NCBI GenBank assembly: GCA_964427185.1
Contig: CAYRSN010000001.1
Coordinates: 67,208-131,207 of the forward strand
Source: Sulfurivirga sp964427185
Lineage (GTDB): Bacteria; Pseudomonadota; Gammaproteobacteria; Thiomicrospirales; Thiomicrospiraceae
Direction: 5' to 3'
DNA length: 64,000 bases
In this document: one piece after another, positions 8,218 to 16,040 of the stretch
How positions within the stretch are numbered: position 1 is the stretch's first letter
Layout of the letters: every line of letters begins with the position of its first letter
Position numbers and translations under genes: made by a program
Notes under the pieces: model-generated
Seen by the model: the letters and a program-made list of their open reading frames with translations, nothing else
What the model was told of the DNA's origin: nothing
Databases searched by the model: none

Positions 8218-9405
8218 ATGGCGACAGTAAAGGTGCGCCCTGCCATGCAGGTATTAGCAATCCGCTTGTTTGTGGGGCTGATTTTTCTGAGTCTGCTGTC
8301 ATTAGTGGGGCTGTTATTTCTTGCTTTGCAAGCGGATGAGTCCTCTAAGCATGTAACAGCTGTGCAGGCTGTTGGAGGTGTGCATGGAGTCGTCGGAGTG
8401 AATACTGCACCTGAATTGCAGCGTGTACACATGCAAGAAACCTCTCATGCACTTGACAAGCAACGGCAGCTTTCTGTCAAGACTGAAACACCGGCACAAA
8501 ACAGCCTCCCTGCGGTGCATATGGCTGCTGATGTCGTTTCTGCAGATCAGGCATTGCCACTTTCACTTCGTTACACACCTCATCAGTTGATCCTTGATTT
8601 TAATCAGGCAGTGCTTAGCAAAACACAGCAACTCCGTGTATTGGCTCGATTGATGTTGCTGCCACAGCCTCCTTCTGAAACATCGCTATTGGCAGAGCAA
8701 GGAGTGCCTTTATTGAAGCTGCCCTATTTTTATCAACGTATCCTCACCCCGCAAGGCGACCCGATCCGCTATCCCTATCAGGCGATGCGCTATGCACAAC
8801 AGTTGTTGACCCATGCACAACCGCACGCGCCTGGCTGGGTTCGCGTCAAGGTTCCCCTTGAGCCTGCATGGCAGTTGAATCGAGCAAGAGCATGGTCAAA
8901 TCATCTGGCGCGGGTTGGTCTGAATAAGGAGCAGGCGCTGTTGCTGGCGATTATGGAGGTGGAAAGTGGTTTTAACCCTAAAGCCCTGAGTCGTACAGGT
9001 GCGATTGGATTGATGCAGCTTAAGCCGGAGCATGCCGTAGAAGATGTGGCCCGGCATCTGGGTGCAAGCTTTTCAAAGGCGGCACTTTGGGATGCGGATA
9101 CCAACCTTAATATCGGTGCACACTATGTGCGTTTATTGCAAAACAAATATTTGGCACAGGTGCAAAACCCTCAAAGCCGGGAATATCTCACTATTGCAGC
9201 CTACAATGGTGGTATCAATGCAGTATTGAAACAGTTTGGCGCGACCCATGCACAGGCTATCAAACGCATCAACCAGATGGCGCCCGATTCGGTATATCGT
9301 ATCCTGCGTTATCAGTTTCCTCGGGATGAAACCCGTCGTTATTTAGAAAAGGTTGTGCAGGCTAAAACCCGATATCAACAGTGGATAAAAGACAATGTCA
9401 TCTGA
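8218..9405 (+). CDS. Membrane-anchored MltC-like lytic murein transglycosylase
   Basis: 395 residues. Residues ~10-40 are a hydrophobic segment that should anchor the protein to the inner membrane. A poorly conserved periplasmic linker follows. The C-terminal ~170 residues are an SLT domain: AIMEVESGFNPKALSRTGAI with probable catalytic Glu249, GLMQLKPEHA, NIGAHYVRLLQNKYL, and ITIAAYNGG-like LTIAAYNGG. The order of motifs through to DETRRYLEKV resembles MltC. It cleaves peptidoglycan glycan strands. It lies 17 bases after flgL and overlaps legB by 11 bases, so it is cotranscribed with flagellar genes. Together with the short FlgJ, this suggests a role in rod passage (inference). Confidence 0.85.
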   Translation: MATVKVRPAMQVLAIRLFVGLIFLSLLSLVGLLFLALQADESSKHVTAVQAVGGVHGVVGVNTAPELQRVHMQETSHALDKQRQLSVKTETPAQNSLPAVHMAADVVSADQALPLSLRYTPHQLILDFNQAVLSKTQQLRVLARLMLLPQPPSETSLLAEQGVPLLKLPYFYQRILTPQGDPIRYPYQAMRYAQQLLTHAQPHAPGWVRVKVPLEPAWQLNRARAWSNHLARVGLNKEQALLLAIMEVESGFNPKALSRTGAIGLMQLKPEHAVEDVARHLGASFSKAALWDADTNLNIGAHYVRLLQNKYLAQVQNPQSREYLTIAAYNGGINAVLKQFGATHAQAIKRINQMAPDSVYRILRYQFPRDETRRYLEKVVQAKTRYQQWIKDNVI

Positions 9406-10396
9406 TTTCTGGCAGGGCAGGGCGGTACTGGTCACCGGTGCCGATGGCTTCATCGGCTCACACTTGGCCGAGCTTCTGGTGCAGCGGGGTGCCAAAGTGC
9501 GTGCTTTGGTGCAGTACAACAGCTTCAACAGCTGGGGGTGGCTGGACAGCTCACCGCTGAAAAATGAGATCGAAGTCATCACCGGCGATATTCGCGACCC
9601 GCTCTGCTGCCGTGAGATTTGCCGGGGTGTGGACACGGTTTTTCATCTGGCCGCGCTGATCGCCATTCCCTACTCCTACCGTGCGCCGCAAAGCTATGTG
9701 GACACCAATGTATCCGGCACCCTGAACATGGTGCAGGCGGCGAAAGAGGCGCGCGTGCGCCGCTTCATGCACACCTCCACCTCCGAGGTCTATGGCACGG
9801 CGCAGTATGTGCCCATTGACGAAAACCACCCCCTTCAGCCCCAGTCGCCCTATAGTGCCAGCAAAATCGGTGCGGATCAGATGGCCCTGTCCTACTGGCA
9901 CGCATTTGAGCTGTCGGTGACGGTAATGCGGCCTTTCAACACCTACGGGCCAAGGCAGTCGGCAAGGGCTGTCATCCCCACCATTATCACCCAGATCGCC
10001 GCAGGGGCTGAGACCATTCAGCTGGGTGATGTGACGCCCACACGGGATTTCAACTATGTGGAAGACACCTGCCATGGCATGCTGGCGCTGGCCGAGGCAG
10101 ATACAGCTGTGGGAGAGGTAGTCAATATCGCCTCCAACTATGAAATCTCCGTAGCAGATACCCTGAATTTGATAAAAGAAATCATGGGCTGGCAGGGAGA
10201 ATTTGTTCAGGATCCCCAGCGCCTGCGCCCTAAGGGATCAGAAGTCTTCCGCCTGTGGGGCGACAATAGCAAAATCAGACAACACACCGGCTGGCAGCCG
10301 CAGGTGGAACTCCGCGAAGGCCTCACACGCACTATTGACTGGTTCACCAATCCCGACAACCTCAGGCTGTATAAGGCGGATCAATACAATGTCTGA
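9395..10396 (+). CDS. legB: NAD-dependent 4,6-dehydratase LegB (legionaminic acid pathway)
   Basis: 333-residue extended SDR. The Rossmann motif GADGFIG is at residues 15-21, the active-site Tyr153-x3-Lys157 (YSASK) is present, and STSEVYGTAQYVPIDE lies before it. It closely fits LegB, which converts a nucleotide-linked N-acetylglucosamine to the 4-keto-6-deoxy sugar in the first dedicated step of legionaminic acid synthesis. It overlaps the transglycosylase gene by 11 bases and legC by 8. Codons end in C or G more often than in flgL, which may reflect acquisition. Other 4,6-dehydratases are similar; the neighbours decide the call. Confidence 0.85.
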   Translation: MSSDFWQGRAVLVTGADGFIGSHLAELLVQRGAKVRALVQYNSFNSWGWLDSSPLKNEIEVITGDIRDPLCCREICRGVDTVFHLAALIAIPYSYRAPQSYVDTNVSGTLNMVQAAKEARVRRFMHTSTSEVYGTAQYVPIDENHPLQPQSPYSASKIGADQMALSYWHAFELSVTVMRPFNTYGPRQSARAVIPTIITQIAAGAETIQLGDVTPTRDFNYVEDTCHGMLALAEADTAVGEVVNIASNYEISVADTLNLIKEIMGWQGEFVQDPQRLRPKGSEVFRLWGDNSKIRQHTGWQPQVELREGLTRTIDWFTNPDNLRLYKADQYNV

Positions 10397-11546
10397 GTTT
10401 GCACCGCTGCAAAGCCTGCTGGATGCCTTCTACTCTGAGCGCCCCGCCCCTTTGCACGCCCCCTGTCTGGATGAAGACGATGTGCAAGCCGTGGCCGATT
10501 GCGTGCGCAGCGGTTTTGTCTCCAGCGTGGGCGAGCAAGTAAGTGCTTTTGAAAACGCCGCGGCGGATTACACGGGCGCGCGCCATGCCGTGGCTGTGGT
10601 CAATGGCACCGCAGCCCTTATGCTGGCACTGAAAGTAACGGGCGTGCGCCCTGGCGATCTGGTCATCACCCAGAGCCTCACCTTTATTGCCACTGCCAAT
10701 GCCATTGCTCATGTCGGTGCCGAGCCATTGCTGCTGGACGTGGATAAAACGCTTTGCCTATCGGCTGATGCGCTGGAAACCTTTTTGCGCACCGAGTGTG
10801 ACGGCAAGCTTCATAAAGCCACCGGTAAACGCATTGGTGCCATAGTCCCCATGCACACCCTGGGGTTTATGGCGGATATGCCCCGCATCATGGAGACTGC
10901 GGTGCAGCATGATATTCCCGTGGTGGAAGATGCCGCAGAGGCTCTGGGCAGCACCTTGGACGGGCAGCACGCCGGTACCTTCGGTAAAGTAGGGATTCTC
11001 AGCTTTAATGGTAACAAGCTCATCACCACCGGCGGTGGTGGCATGCTGCTTACCGATGATGCTGAGCTGGCAGCGCATGCCCGTCATCTTTCCACCACCG
11101 CCAAACAGCCGCATCCCTATGAGTTCGTGCACGATGAGACGGGTTATAACCTGCGTTTGCCCAACTTGAATGCCGCTTTGGGGCTTTCCCAGCTTAAAAA
11201 GGTGCCAGAACTGCTGAAATATAAGCAAAACAAGTACTTTTCCTTACGCGAAAAAATTCAATTTCAAAAAAAAGGGGGAGACCCTTTGCCAAAAATGCTA
11301 GAAAGCCCCCTTGAGCAGATGCCCAATTATTGGCTGCACGCCCTTCAGCTGAGCGGTGTGGCAGAGCGGGATGCCTTGATTCAATGGGGTATGCAACGTC
11401 AGATCCAAATGCGCCCCTTCTGGCGGCCGCTGCATCAGCAGTCCCTCTATAAACGGGCATTAAGGTTTGGCTCGCTAACCCATTCTGAGCATTTGTATCA
11501 AACCTGTGTCTGCCTGCCATCAGGAAAGGCTTGTCAGTATGGCTAA
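10389..11546 (+). CDS. legC: LegC PLP-dependent aminotransferase
   Basis: 385 residues of the DegT/DnrJ/EryC1 sugar aminotransferase family. The PLP lysine is Lys210 in SFNGNKLITTGGGG, with VVEDAAEALGS before it and NYWLHAL near the C-terminus. It would aminate C4 of the keto sugar made by LegB. The ATG at 10389 (MSEFAPLQSLLDAF) matches the family N-terminus; the longer frame back to 10203 lies wholly inside legB. Between YFSL and NYWL there is a stretch encoded by an A8G5 tract plus hairpin (11249-11289) that is nearly repeated in fliO. Confidence 0.88.
   Translation: MSEFAPLQSLLDAFYSERPAPLHAPCLDEDDVQAVADCVRSGFVSSVGEQVSAFENAAADYTGARHAVAVVNGTAALMLALKVTGVRPGDLVITQSLTFIATANAIAHVGAEPLLLDVDKTLCLSADALETFLRTECDGKLHKATGKRIGAIVPMHTLGFMADMPRIMETAVQHDIPVVEDAAEALGSTLDGQHAGTFGKVGILSFNGNKLITTGGGGMLLTDDAELAAHARHLSTTAKQPHPYEFVHDETGYNLRLPNLNAALGLSQLKKVPELLKYKQNKYFSLREKIQFQKKGGDPLPKMLESPLEQMPNYWLHALQLSGVAERDALIQWGMQRQIQMRPFWRPLHQQSLYKRALRFGSLTHSEHLYQTCVCLPSGKACQYG
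11249..11289 (+). repeat. Short hairpin-bearing repeat, copy 1 (inside legC)
   Basis: This begins CGAAAAAATT and contains A8, G5, AGA, CCC, TTT, GC. It is the same length (41 bases) as a near copy inside fliO at 39015-39055. The pattern AAAGGG ... CCCTTT can fold as a small hairpin. The stretch is translated in frame in legC. Confidence 0.5.
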
Positions 11547-12171
11547 GCAATTGCTTCTAATCGGCAATGGCGGCCATGCCGCCAGCATTGTGGCCGTTTT
11601 GCCGGGCACCGGCTGGTGTGCCATGGGGGCGGTGATTACGCCCGGCGCGCCCTGCAGGCGGCACAAGCCGCTTAAAGTGATTGGCTTTGAAAAGGATTTA
11701 CCCCAGCTGGTGGCACAGGCTGATGGCGTGCTGATTGCCGTGGGGCAGATTGACAATCCTCAGCCGCGCATGCGCCTGTATGCACAGCTCAAGGCCATGA
11801 ATGCCCCGCTGGCCATAGTGGTGGCTGCCAATGCTGCCGTGGCGGAGACGGCTCATCTTGGGGAAGGCACCGCGGTCTTGCAGCAGACGTTGGTGAATGC
11901 CTATACACGGATTGGCGTCAATTGCATTATCAATTCTCAAGCTTTGATAGAGCATGATGCGGTGGTGGGGGATCACTGCCATATCTCTACCGGTGCGAAG
12001 ATCAATGGCGGTGCGGTCATTGGCAGCCGTGCGTTTGTAGGCAGCGGGGCGATAGTCGGGCATGGCATGCGAGTGTGTGAAGATGTGGTGATTGGTGCAG
12101 GCGCCGTGGTGGTGAAAGATATCACCCAGCCCGGCGTTTATGTGGGCAACCCGGCACGGAGGATCAAGTGA
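11539..12171 (+). CDS. neuD: NeuD/LegH-family sugar O/N-acetyltransferase
   Basis: 210 residues. The N-terminus is a small Rossmann-like part (KQLLLIGNGGHAASIVAVLP). The C-terminal half is a left-handed beta helix of hexapeptide repeats (NCIINSQALIEHDAVVGDHC, HISTGAKINGGAVIG, IGAGAVVVKDI), ending YVGNPARRIK. In this setting it would acetylate the 4-amino group made by LegC. The start at 11539 (MAKQLLLIG) overlaps legC by 8 bases; the longer frame from 11506 adds unrelated residues. It shares GTGA with neuB. Confidence 0.87.
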   Translation: MAKQLLLIGNGGHAASIVAVLPGTGWCAMGAVITPGAPCRRHKPLKVIGFEKDLPQLVAQADGVLIAVGQIDNPQPRMRLYAQLKAMNAPLAIVVAANAAVAETAHLGEGTAVLQQTLVNAYTRIGVNCIINSQALIEHDAVVGDHCHISTGAKINGGAVIGSRAFVGSGAIVGHGMRVCEDVVIGAGAVVVKDITQPGVYVGNPARRIK

Positions 12172-13169
12172 GCGTATTGATTATTGCTGAAGCGGGCGTG
12201 AATCATAATGGGGATCTGACACTGGCGCATCGGCTGATCGATGTGGCAGCAGAGGTAGGTGCGGATGCGGTCAAGTTCCAGACTTTCGTGCCGGAAAAGC
12301 TGGTGGCATCGGACACGCCGCAGGCGGCTTATCAGGTGAAAAACATGGGTCGCCGTCAAAGCCAGCTGGCCATGCTGCGGCAGCTGGCCTTGCCGTTTGA
12401 GGCTTTTGCCGAGCTGAAGGCTCATTGTGACGATGCGGGCATAGAGTTTATGTCCACGCCCTTTGATGCAGAGAGTGTGACATTTCTGGCGGAATTGGGC
12501 ATGCAGCGCTTCAAAATTCCCTCCGGCGAGCTACTCTCCACCCCTTATCTACGCCAGATCGCCCAGCTTGACCGTCCGGTGATTCTCTCCACCGGCATGG
12601 CCACACTGGAGGAGGTACGCCATGGTGTGGAAACACTGTTAAATGCGGGGCTGAGCCGTCAACACCTCACCCTGCTGCACTGCACCAGCAGTTATCCCAC
12701 CCCACCGGAAGCGGTTAATCTGCGTGCCATGGAGACGCTGGCGCGGACATTCGACTTGCCCGTCGGGTTGTCCGACCACAGTGAAGGGCTGGAGGCGGCC
12801 ATTGCTGCCACCGCCTTGGGCGCAACGGTGCTGGAAAAGCATTTCACTCTGGATAAAACCCTGCCTGGGCCGGATCACAAGGCCAGCCTGAACCCCGATG
12901 AGCTTGCAAAACTGATTGAAGCGGTGCGCACCACAGAAGTGATGCTGGGCGATGGCATCAAACGTCCCACGGTCGCGGAGCGGGAGACGGCGCAGGTGGC
13001 GCGCAAGCGCATTGTGGCCGCACGGGACATTGCCGCAGGGGAACGGTTGTGTGAGGAGAACATCACGCTCATGCGCGCCTCTTCTGGCTGGTTTGGCGAC
13101 CGCTGGGATGCGGTGCTGGGGCAGAAAGCCCCTCGCACCTTTACTAAAGGTGAGGGCATTCAATGGTGA
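12168..13169 (+). CDS. neuB: NeuB-family nonulosonic acid synthase (probable legionaminic acid synthase LegI)
   Basis: 333 residues starting at GTG (12168), four bases before the neuD stop, with GGAGG upstream. The N-terminal TIM barrel has AEAGVNHNGD, DAVKFQTF, MSTPFDAESV, STGMATLEE and GLSDHS. The C-terminal antifreeze-like SAF domain includes RKRIVAARDIAAGE. The enzyme condenses a 6-carbon sugar with phosphoenolpyruvate to a 9-carbon nonulosonic acid. With LegB and LegC present the substrate is most likely 2,4-diacetamido-2,4,6-trideoxymannose; sialic acid is less likely. Confidence 0.93.
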   Translation: MSVLIIAEAGVNHNGDLTLAHRLIDVAAEVGADAVKFQTFVPEKLVASDTPQAAYQVKNMGRRQSQLAMLRQLALPFEAFAELKAHCDDAGIEFMSTPFDAESVTFLAELGMQRFKIPSGELLSTPYLRQIAQLDRPVILSTGMATLEEVRHGVETLLNAGLSRQHLTLLHCTSSYPTPPEAVNLRAMETLARTFDLPVGLSDHSEGLEAAIAATALGATVLEKHFTLDKTLPGPDHKASLNPDELAKLIEAVRTTEVMLGDGIKRPTVAERETAQVARKRIVAARDIAAGERLCEENITLMRASSGWFGDRWDAVLGQKAPRTFTKGEGIQW

Positions 13170-14269
13170 AAAAGATCGCTATCCTTACCACTACCCGGGC
13201 TGAATACGGCATTCTGCGCACCCTGGCACGTGCGGTGCATGAAGCGCCAGACCTTGAGTTGCAATTGATTGTCTCCGGCAGCCATCTGCTGGCAGGGCAA
13301 GGTAGAACATTGACGGAAATTGAGGCGGATGGCCTGCCTGTGGCCGCTGAAGTGACTATTTTTGATGAAGAGGATGCCACGCCATTGGGCAATGCTTGCG
13401 CCTTCGGACGCATGGCCGAGCGGTTGGCTCCTGTGCTGGTGGATTTACAGCCTGACAAGTTGGTGCTACTGGGGGATCGGTTCGAGACCCTGGCAGCGGC
13501 CAGTGTGGCGGCGCTGCTGCATGTGCCCATTGTGCATCTGCATGGCGGTGAGGTATCGCTGGGTTCGCTGGACAACCGCTTCCGTCATGCTATCAGTCAG
13601 CTGGCGGATATGCACCTGAGCGCCACGGCCAGCGCGCGGGACAGGCTTATCCAGTTGGGATTGCCTGCCGAGCAGGTGCACCATGTGGGGGCGCTGGGGG
13701 TGTGGAACGCACTGAATCAGCCGCTGAAATCGTTGGATGAGCTGCAAAAGCTCATTCCCGTCGTGTTGAACAAGCCGTTGTTTGTCATCACCTTTCATCC
13801 GGAAACCGCAACAGCCGCCTCCCCGCAACAGCAGGTCAGCGAACTGATCAAAGCGCTTGAGGCTTTTCCGGAAAGTACACAGATTATCACCTATGCCAAT
13901 ATGGACGCAGGCGGCGGGCAGATCAATCAACTATGGCAGGCCTATGCCGATAAATATTGTGCGCAGGTATGGCTCACGCCGTCTCTGGGACAGCAGAACT
14001 ACCACAGCCTGCTGCAATATGCCGATGTGGTCATCGGAAACTCCTCCAGCGGGATTCTGGAAGTGCCCAGCTTCGGCGTGCCCACGGTGAATATCGGCCA
14101 GCGTCAGGCGAGGCGGGAGCGTGCCGCAAGTGTGCTGGATGTACCTGCTGAGGCCGCTTGCATAAAACAGGCTATTGAACAGGCGCTGATAGGGAATAAG
14201 AGCAGTGCGCAGAATCCTTATGGTCAGCCTGATACTTTAAATAAGATTATGAACTTGCTTAAAACATGA
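13163..14269 (+). CDS. neuC: NeuC-type hydrolysing nucleotide-sugar 2-epimerase (LegG)
   Basis: 368 residues of the UDP-GlcNAc 2-epimerase family: ILTTTRAEYGILRTLARAVH at the N-terminus, LVLLGDRFETLAAASVAALL, VHLHGGEVSLGSLDN, and GNSSSGILEVPSFGVPTVNI near the C-terminus. The hydrolysing form releases the nucleotide and inverts C2, giving the mannose-configured substrate of NeuB. The ATG at 13163 overlaps neuB by 7 bases; neuA overlaps its stop by 4 (ATGA). Confidence 0.92.
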   Translation: MVKKIAILTTTRAEYGILRTLARAVHEAPDLELQLIVSGSHLLAGQGRTLTEIEADGLPVAAEVTIFDEEDATPLGNACAFGRMAERLAPVLVDLQPDKLVLLGDRFETLAAASVAALLHVPIVHLHGGEVSLGSLDNRFRHAISQLADMHLSATASARDRLIQLGLPAEQVHHVGALGVWNALNQPLKSLDELQKLIPVVLNKPLFVITFHPETATAASPQQQVSELIKALEAFPESTQIITYANMDAGGGQINQLWQAYADKYCAQVWLTPSLGQQNYHSLLQYADVVIGNSSSGILEVPSFGVPTVNIGQRQARRERAASVLDVPAEAACIKQAIEQALIGNKSSAQNPYGQPDTLNKIMNLLKT

Positions 14270-14985
14270 ATATAAAAGCTCCAAAAATATTGGCTGTTGT
14301 TACAGCCCGTGGCGGCAGTAAGCGTCTGCCGGAGAAAAATATTCTGCCGCTGGCGGGCAAGCCGATGATTGCCTGGACATTGGAGGCGGCACAAGCGGCC
14401 TCAGCTTTGACCAAAGTGGTGGTTTCTACCGATTCTGAGCAAATTGCTCGCATTTGTGAGGACCATGGCATGCCTGTGCCCTGGCTGCGACCTGCGGAGC
14501 TGGCCAGTGATACGGCGACTACCAAGTCTGTGATTGAGCATGCGTTGGCGCAGGAGGAGCGAGCGGGTGTACATTATGATGCTGTTGTGATTTTACAGCC
14601 CACATCTCCTTTACGCACGGCTGAGGATATCGATGGTGCCATAAGGCTTTATCAGCAGAAGCAGGCGGAAGGTGTAGCAAGTGTCTCATCGGTGGAGCAT
14701 CCGCCCCAGTGGATCAATACCCTACCGGAGAATTTGAGTCTGAAAGGGTTTTTATCTCAGGATGTAATTGGCAGGCGTTCACAAACGTTACCGCAGTATT
14801 ATCGCCTGAATGGGGCGGTATCGGTGATAGCTGCAGAGGCTGTCAGGCAGAAACAGGATTTCTGGTCATTGGAACAAATTTATGCATATGTGATGGATCC
14901 TGTGCGCAGTGTGGACATTGACTCTGAACTGGATTTTCTACTGGCGGAAACCATTCTGACAAAAAAGGGTATACACCATGGCTAA
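14266..14985 (+). CDS. neuA: NeuA-family CMP-nonulosonate cytidylyltransferase (LegF)
   Basis: 239 residues. The nucleotide-binding motif is ARGGSKRLPEKNILPLAGKP near the N-terminus, followed by VVSTDSEQIARICEDHG, LQPTSPLRTAEDID and RLNGAVSVI. It activates the nonulosonic acid with CTP to give the CMP-sugar used by the glycosyltransferase. The family cannot by itself separate sialic, pseudaminic and legionaminic substrates; the LegB/LegC context favours legionaminic acid. It overlaps both neighbours. Confidence 0.9.
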   Translation: MNIKAPKILAVVTARGGSKRLPEKNILPLAGKPMIAWTLEAAQAASALTKVVVSTDSEQIARICEDHGMPVPWLRPAELASDTATTKSVIEHALAQEERAGVHYDAVVILQPTSPLRTAEDIDGAIRLYQQKQAEGVASVSSVEHPPQWINTLPENLSLKGFLSQDVIGRRSQTLPQYYRLNGAVSVIAAEAVRQKQDFWSLEQIYAYVMDPVRSVDIDSELDFLLAETILTKKGIHHG

Positions 14986-16027
14986 AAAATCCTGGCAAAA
15001 GGCTTGTCTTTCTCCGCAGGACTCATTGCGTCAAGCCATTGAGGTGATTGATCAGGCTGCCTTAAAAATTGGTTTGGTGGTGGACGAGCAGGGCAAGTTA
15101 CTGGGGGTGGTGACAGATGGAGATATTCGCCGGACTTTGCTCGCATACCGCCACTTGGATGTTCCAGTTGAGGAGGTGATGAATACTCAACCGGTGGTGG
15201 CATTGCGTGATGAGCCCATATCCGTATTACGCACCCGTATGCTGCAGAAAAGTATTTTGCAATTACCTATTGTGGATGAACAGGGCAGGCTGGTAGGGCT
15301 GGAAACCTTAAGTGATCTGGTGCAGCCGGAGATAAAGAAAAACCCCGTGTTGTTAATGGCAGGGGGATTTGGCACGCGCCTGCGACCTTTAACCCATGAT
15401 ACACCCAAACCTCTTTTAAAGGTGGGGGGTAAGCCTATTCTGGAGCATATTCTGGAAGGGTTTTTGGAAGAAGGGTTTCGTAAATTTTATATCTCCGTTC
15501 ATTACAAGGCGGAGATGATCAAGGCTTATTTTGGTGATGGCAGCCGTTGGGGATGTGACATTACCTATTTGGAAGAAAATGAGCCATTGGGCACCGCCGG
15601 ATGTTTGCAGTTGCTGCCACAGGTGCCTGAGCAGAGCATGATTGTCATGAATGGTGATCTGCTGACCAAGGTGAACTTTTCCAAGCTGTTGGCGTTTCAT
15701 GAGCAGGAAAGCGCTTATGCCACGTTGTGTGTACGGGATTACAGTTATCAGGTACCCTTTGGTGTGGTGGAGACAGAGGGCAATCGTTTGGTGAGCATTG
15801 AGGAAAAACCCACCCAGCATTTTTTTGTCAGCGCCGGAATTTATGTACTGAGTCCTGATTTTGTGCGGAGTGTGCCTGAAGGGTATCAGGATATTCCACA
15901 ACTGTTTCAAAAGGCGCGGTGTGGCGGTAAGCCCGTGTGTGTATTTCCGCTGCATGAATACTGGTTGGATATCGGGCGCATGGATGATTTCCAACGCGCC
16001 CAGCAGGAGTGTGGGGCTGTTTTCTGA
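14978..16027 (+). CDS. ptmE: CBS-domain nucleotidyltransferase, PtmE-like
   Basis: 349 residues. Residues ~10-125 hold two CBS repeats (GLVVDEQGKLLGVVTDGDIR, LPIVDEQGRLVGLETLSDL). The rest is an NTP-sugar transferase: LLMAGGFGTRLRPLTHDTPK, PLLKVGGKPILEHIL, VMNGDLLTKV, YWLDIGRMDDFQRAQQE. This architecture matches PtmE of Campylobacter, a glucosamine-1-phosphate guanylyltransferase that makes the GDP-sugar feeding LegB. If so, the pathway starts from a GDP-linked sugar. It is last in the operon and converges on the Maf gene with a 13-base gap and no visible terminator. Confidence 0.85.
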   Translation: MAKKSWQKACLSPQDSLRQAIEVIDQAALKIGLVVDEQGKLLGVVTDGDIRRTLLAYRHLDVPVEEVMNTQPVVALRDEPISVLRTRMLQKSILQLPIVDEQGRLVGLETLSDLVQPEIKKNPVLLMAGGFGTRLRPLTHDTPKPLLKVGGKPILEHILEGFLEEGFRKFYISVHYKAEMIKAYFGDGSRWGCDITYLEENEPLGTAGCLQLLPQVPEQSMIVMNGDLLTKVNFSKLLAFHEQESAYATLCVRDYSYQVPFGVVETEGNRLVSIEEKPTQHFFVSAGIYVLSPDFVRSVPEGYQDIPQLFQKARCGGKPVCVFPLHEYWLDIGRMDDFQRAQQECGAVF

Positions 16028-16040
16028 GAGATAAAGTGAA

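Noticed and set aside
11266..11305. Programmed frameshift in legC at A8G5
   Set aside because: A slippery A stretch and a following hairpin are present, but the shifted frame ends within about 12 codons and would only truncate an enzyme whose full frame is intact.
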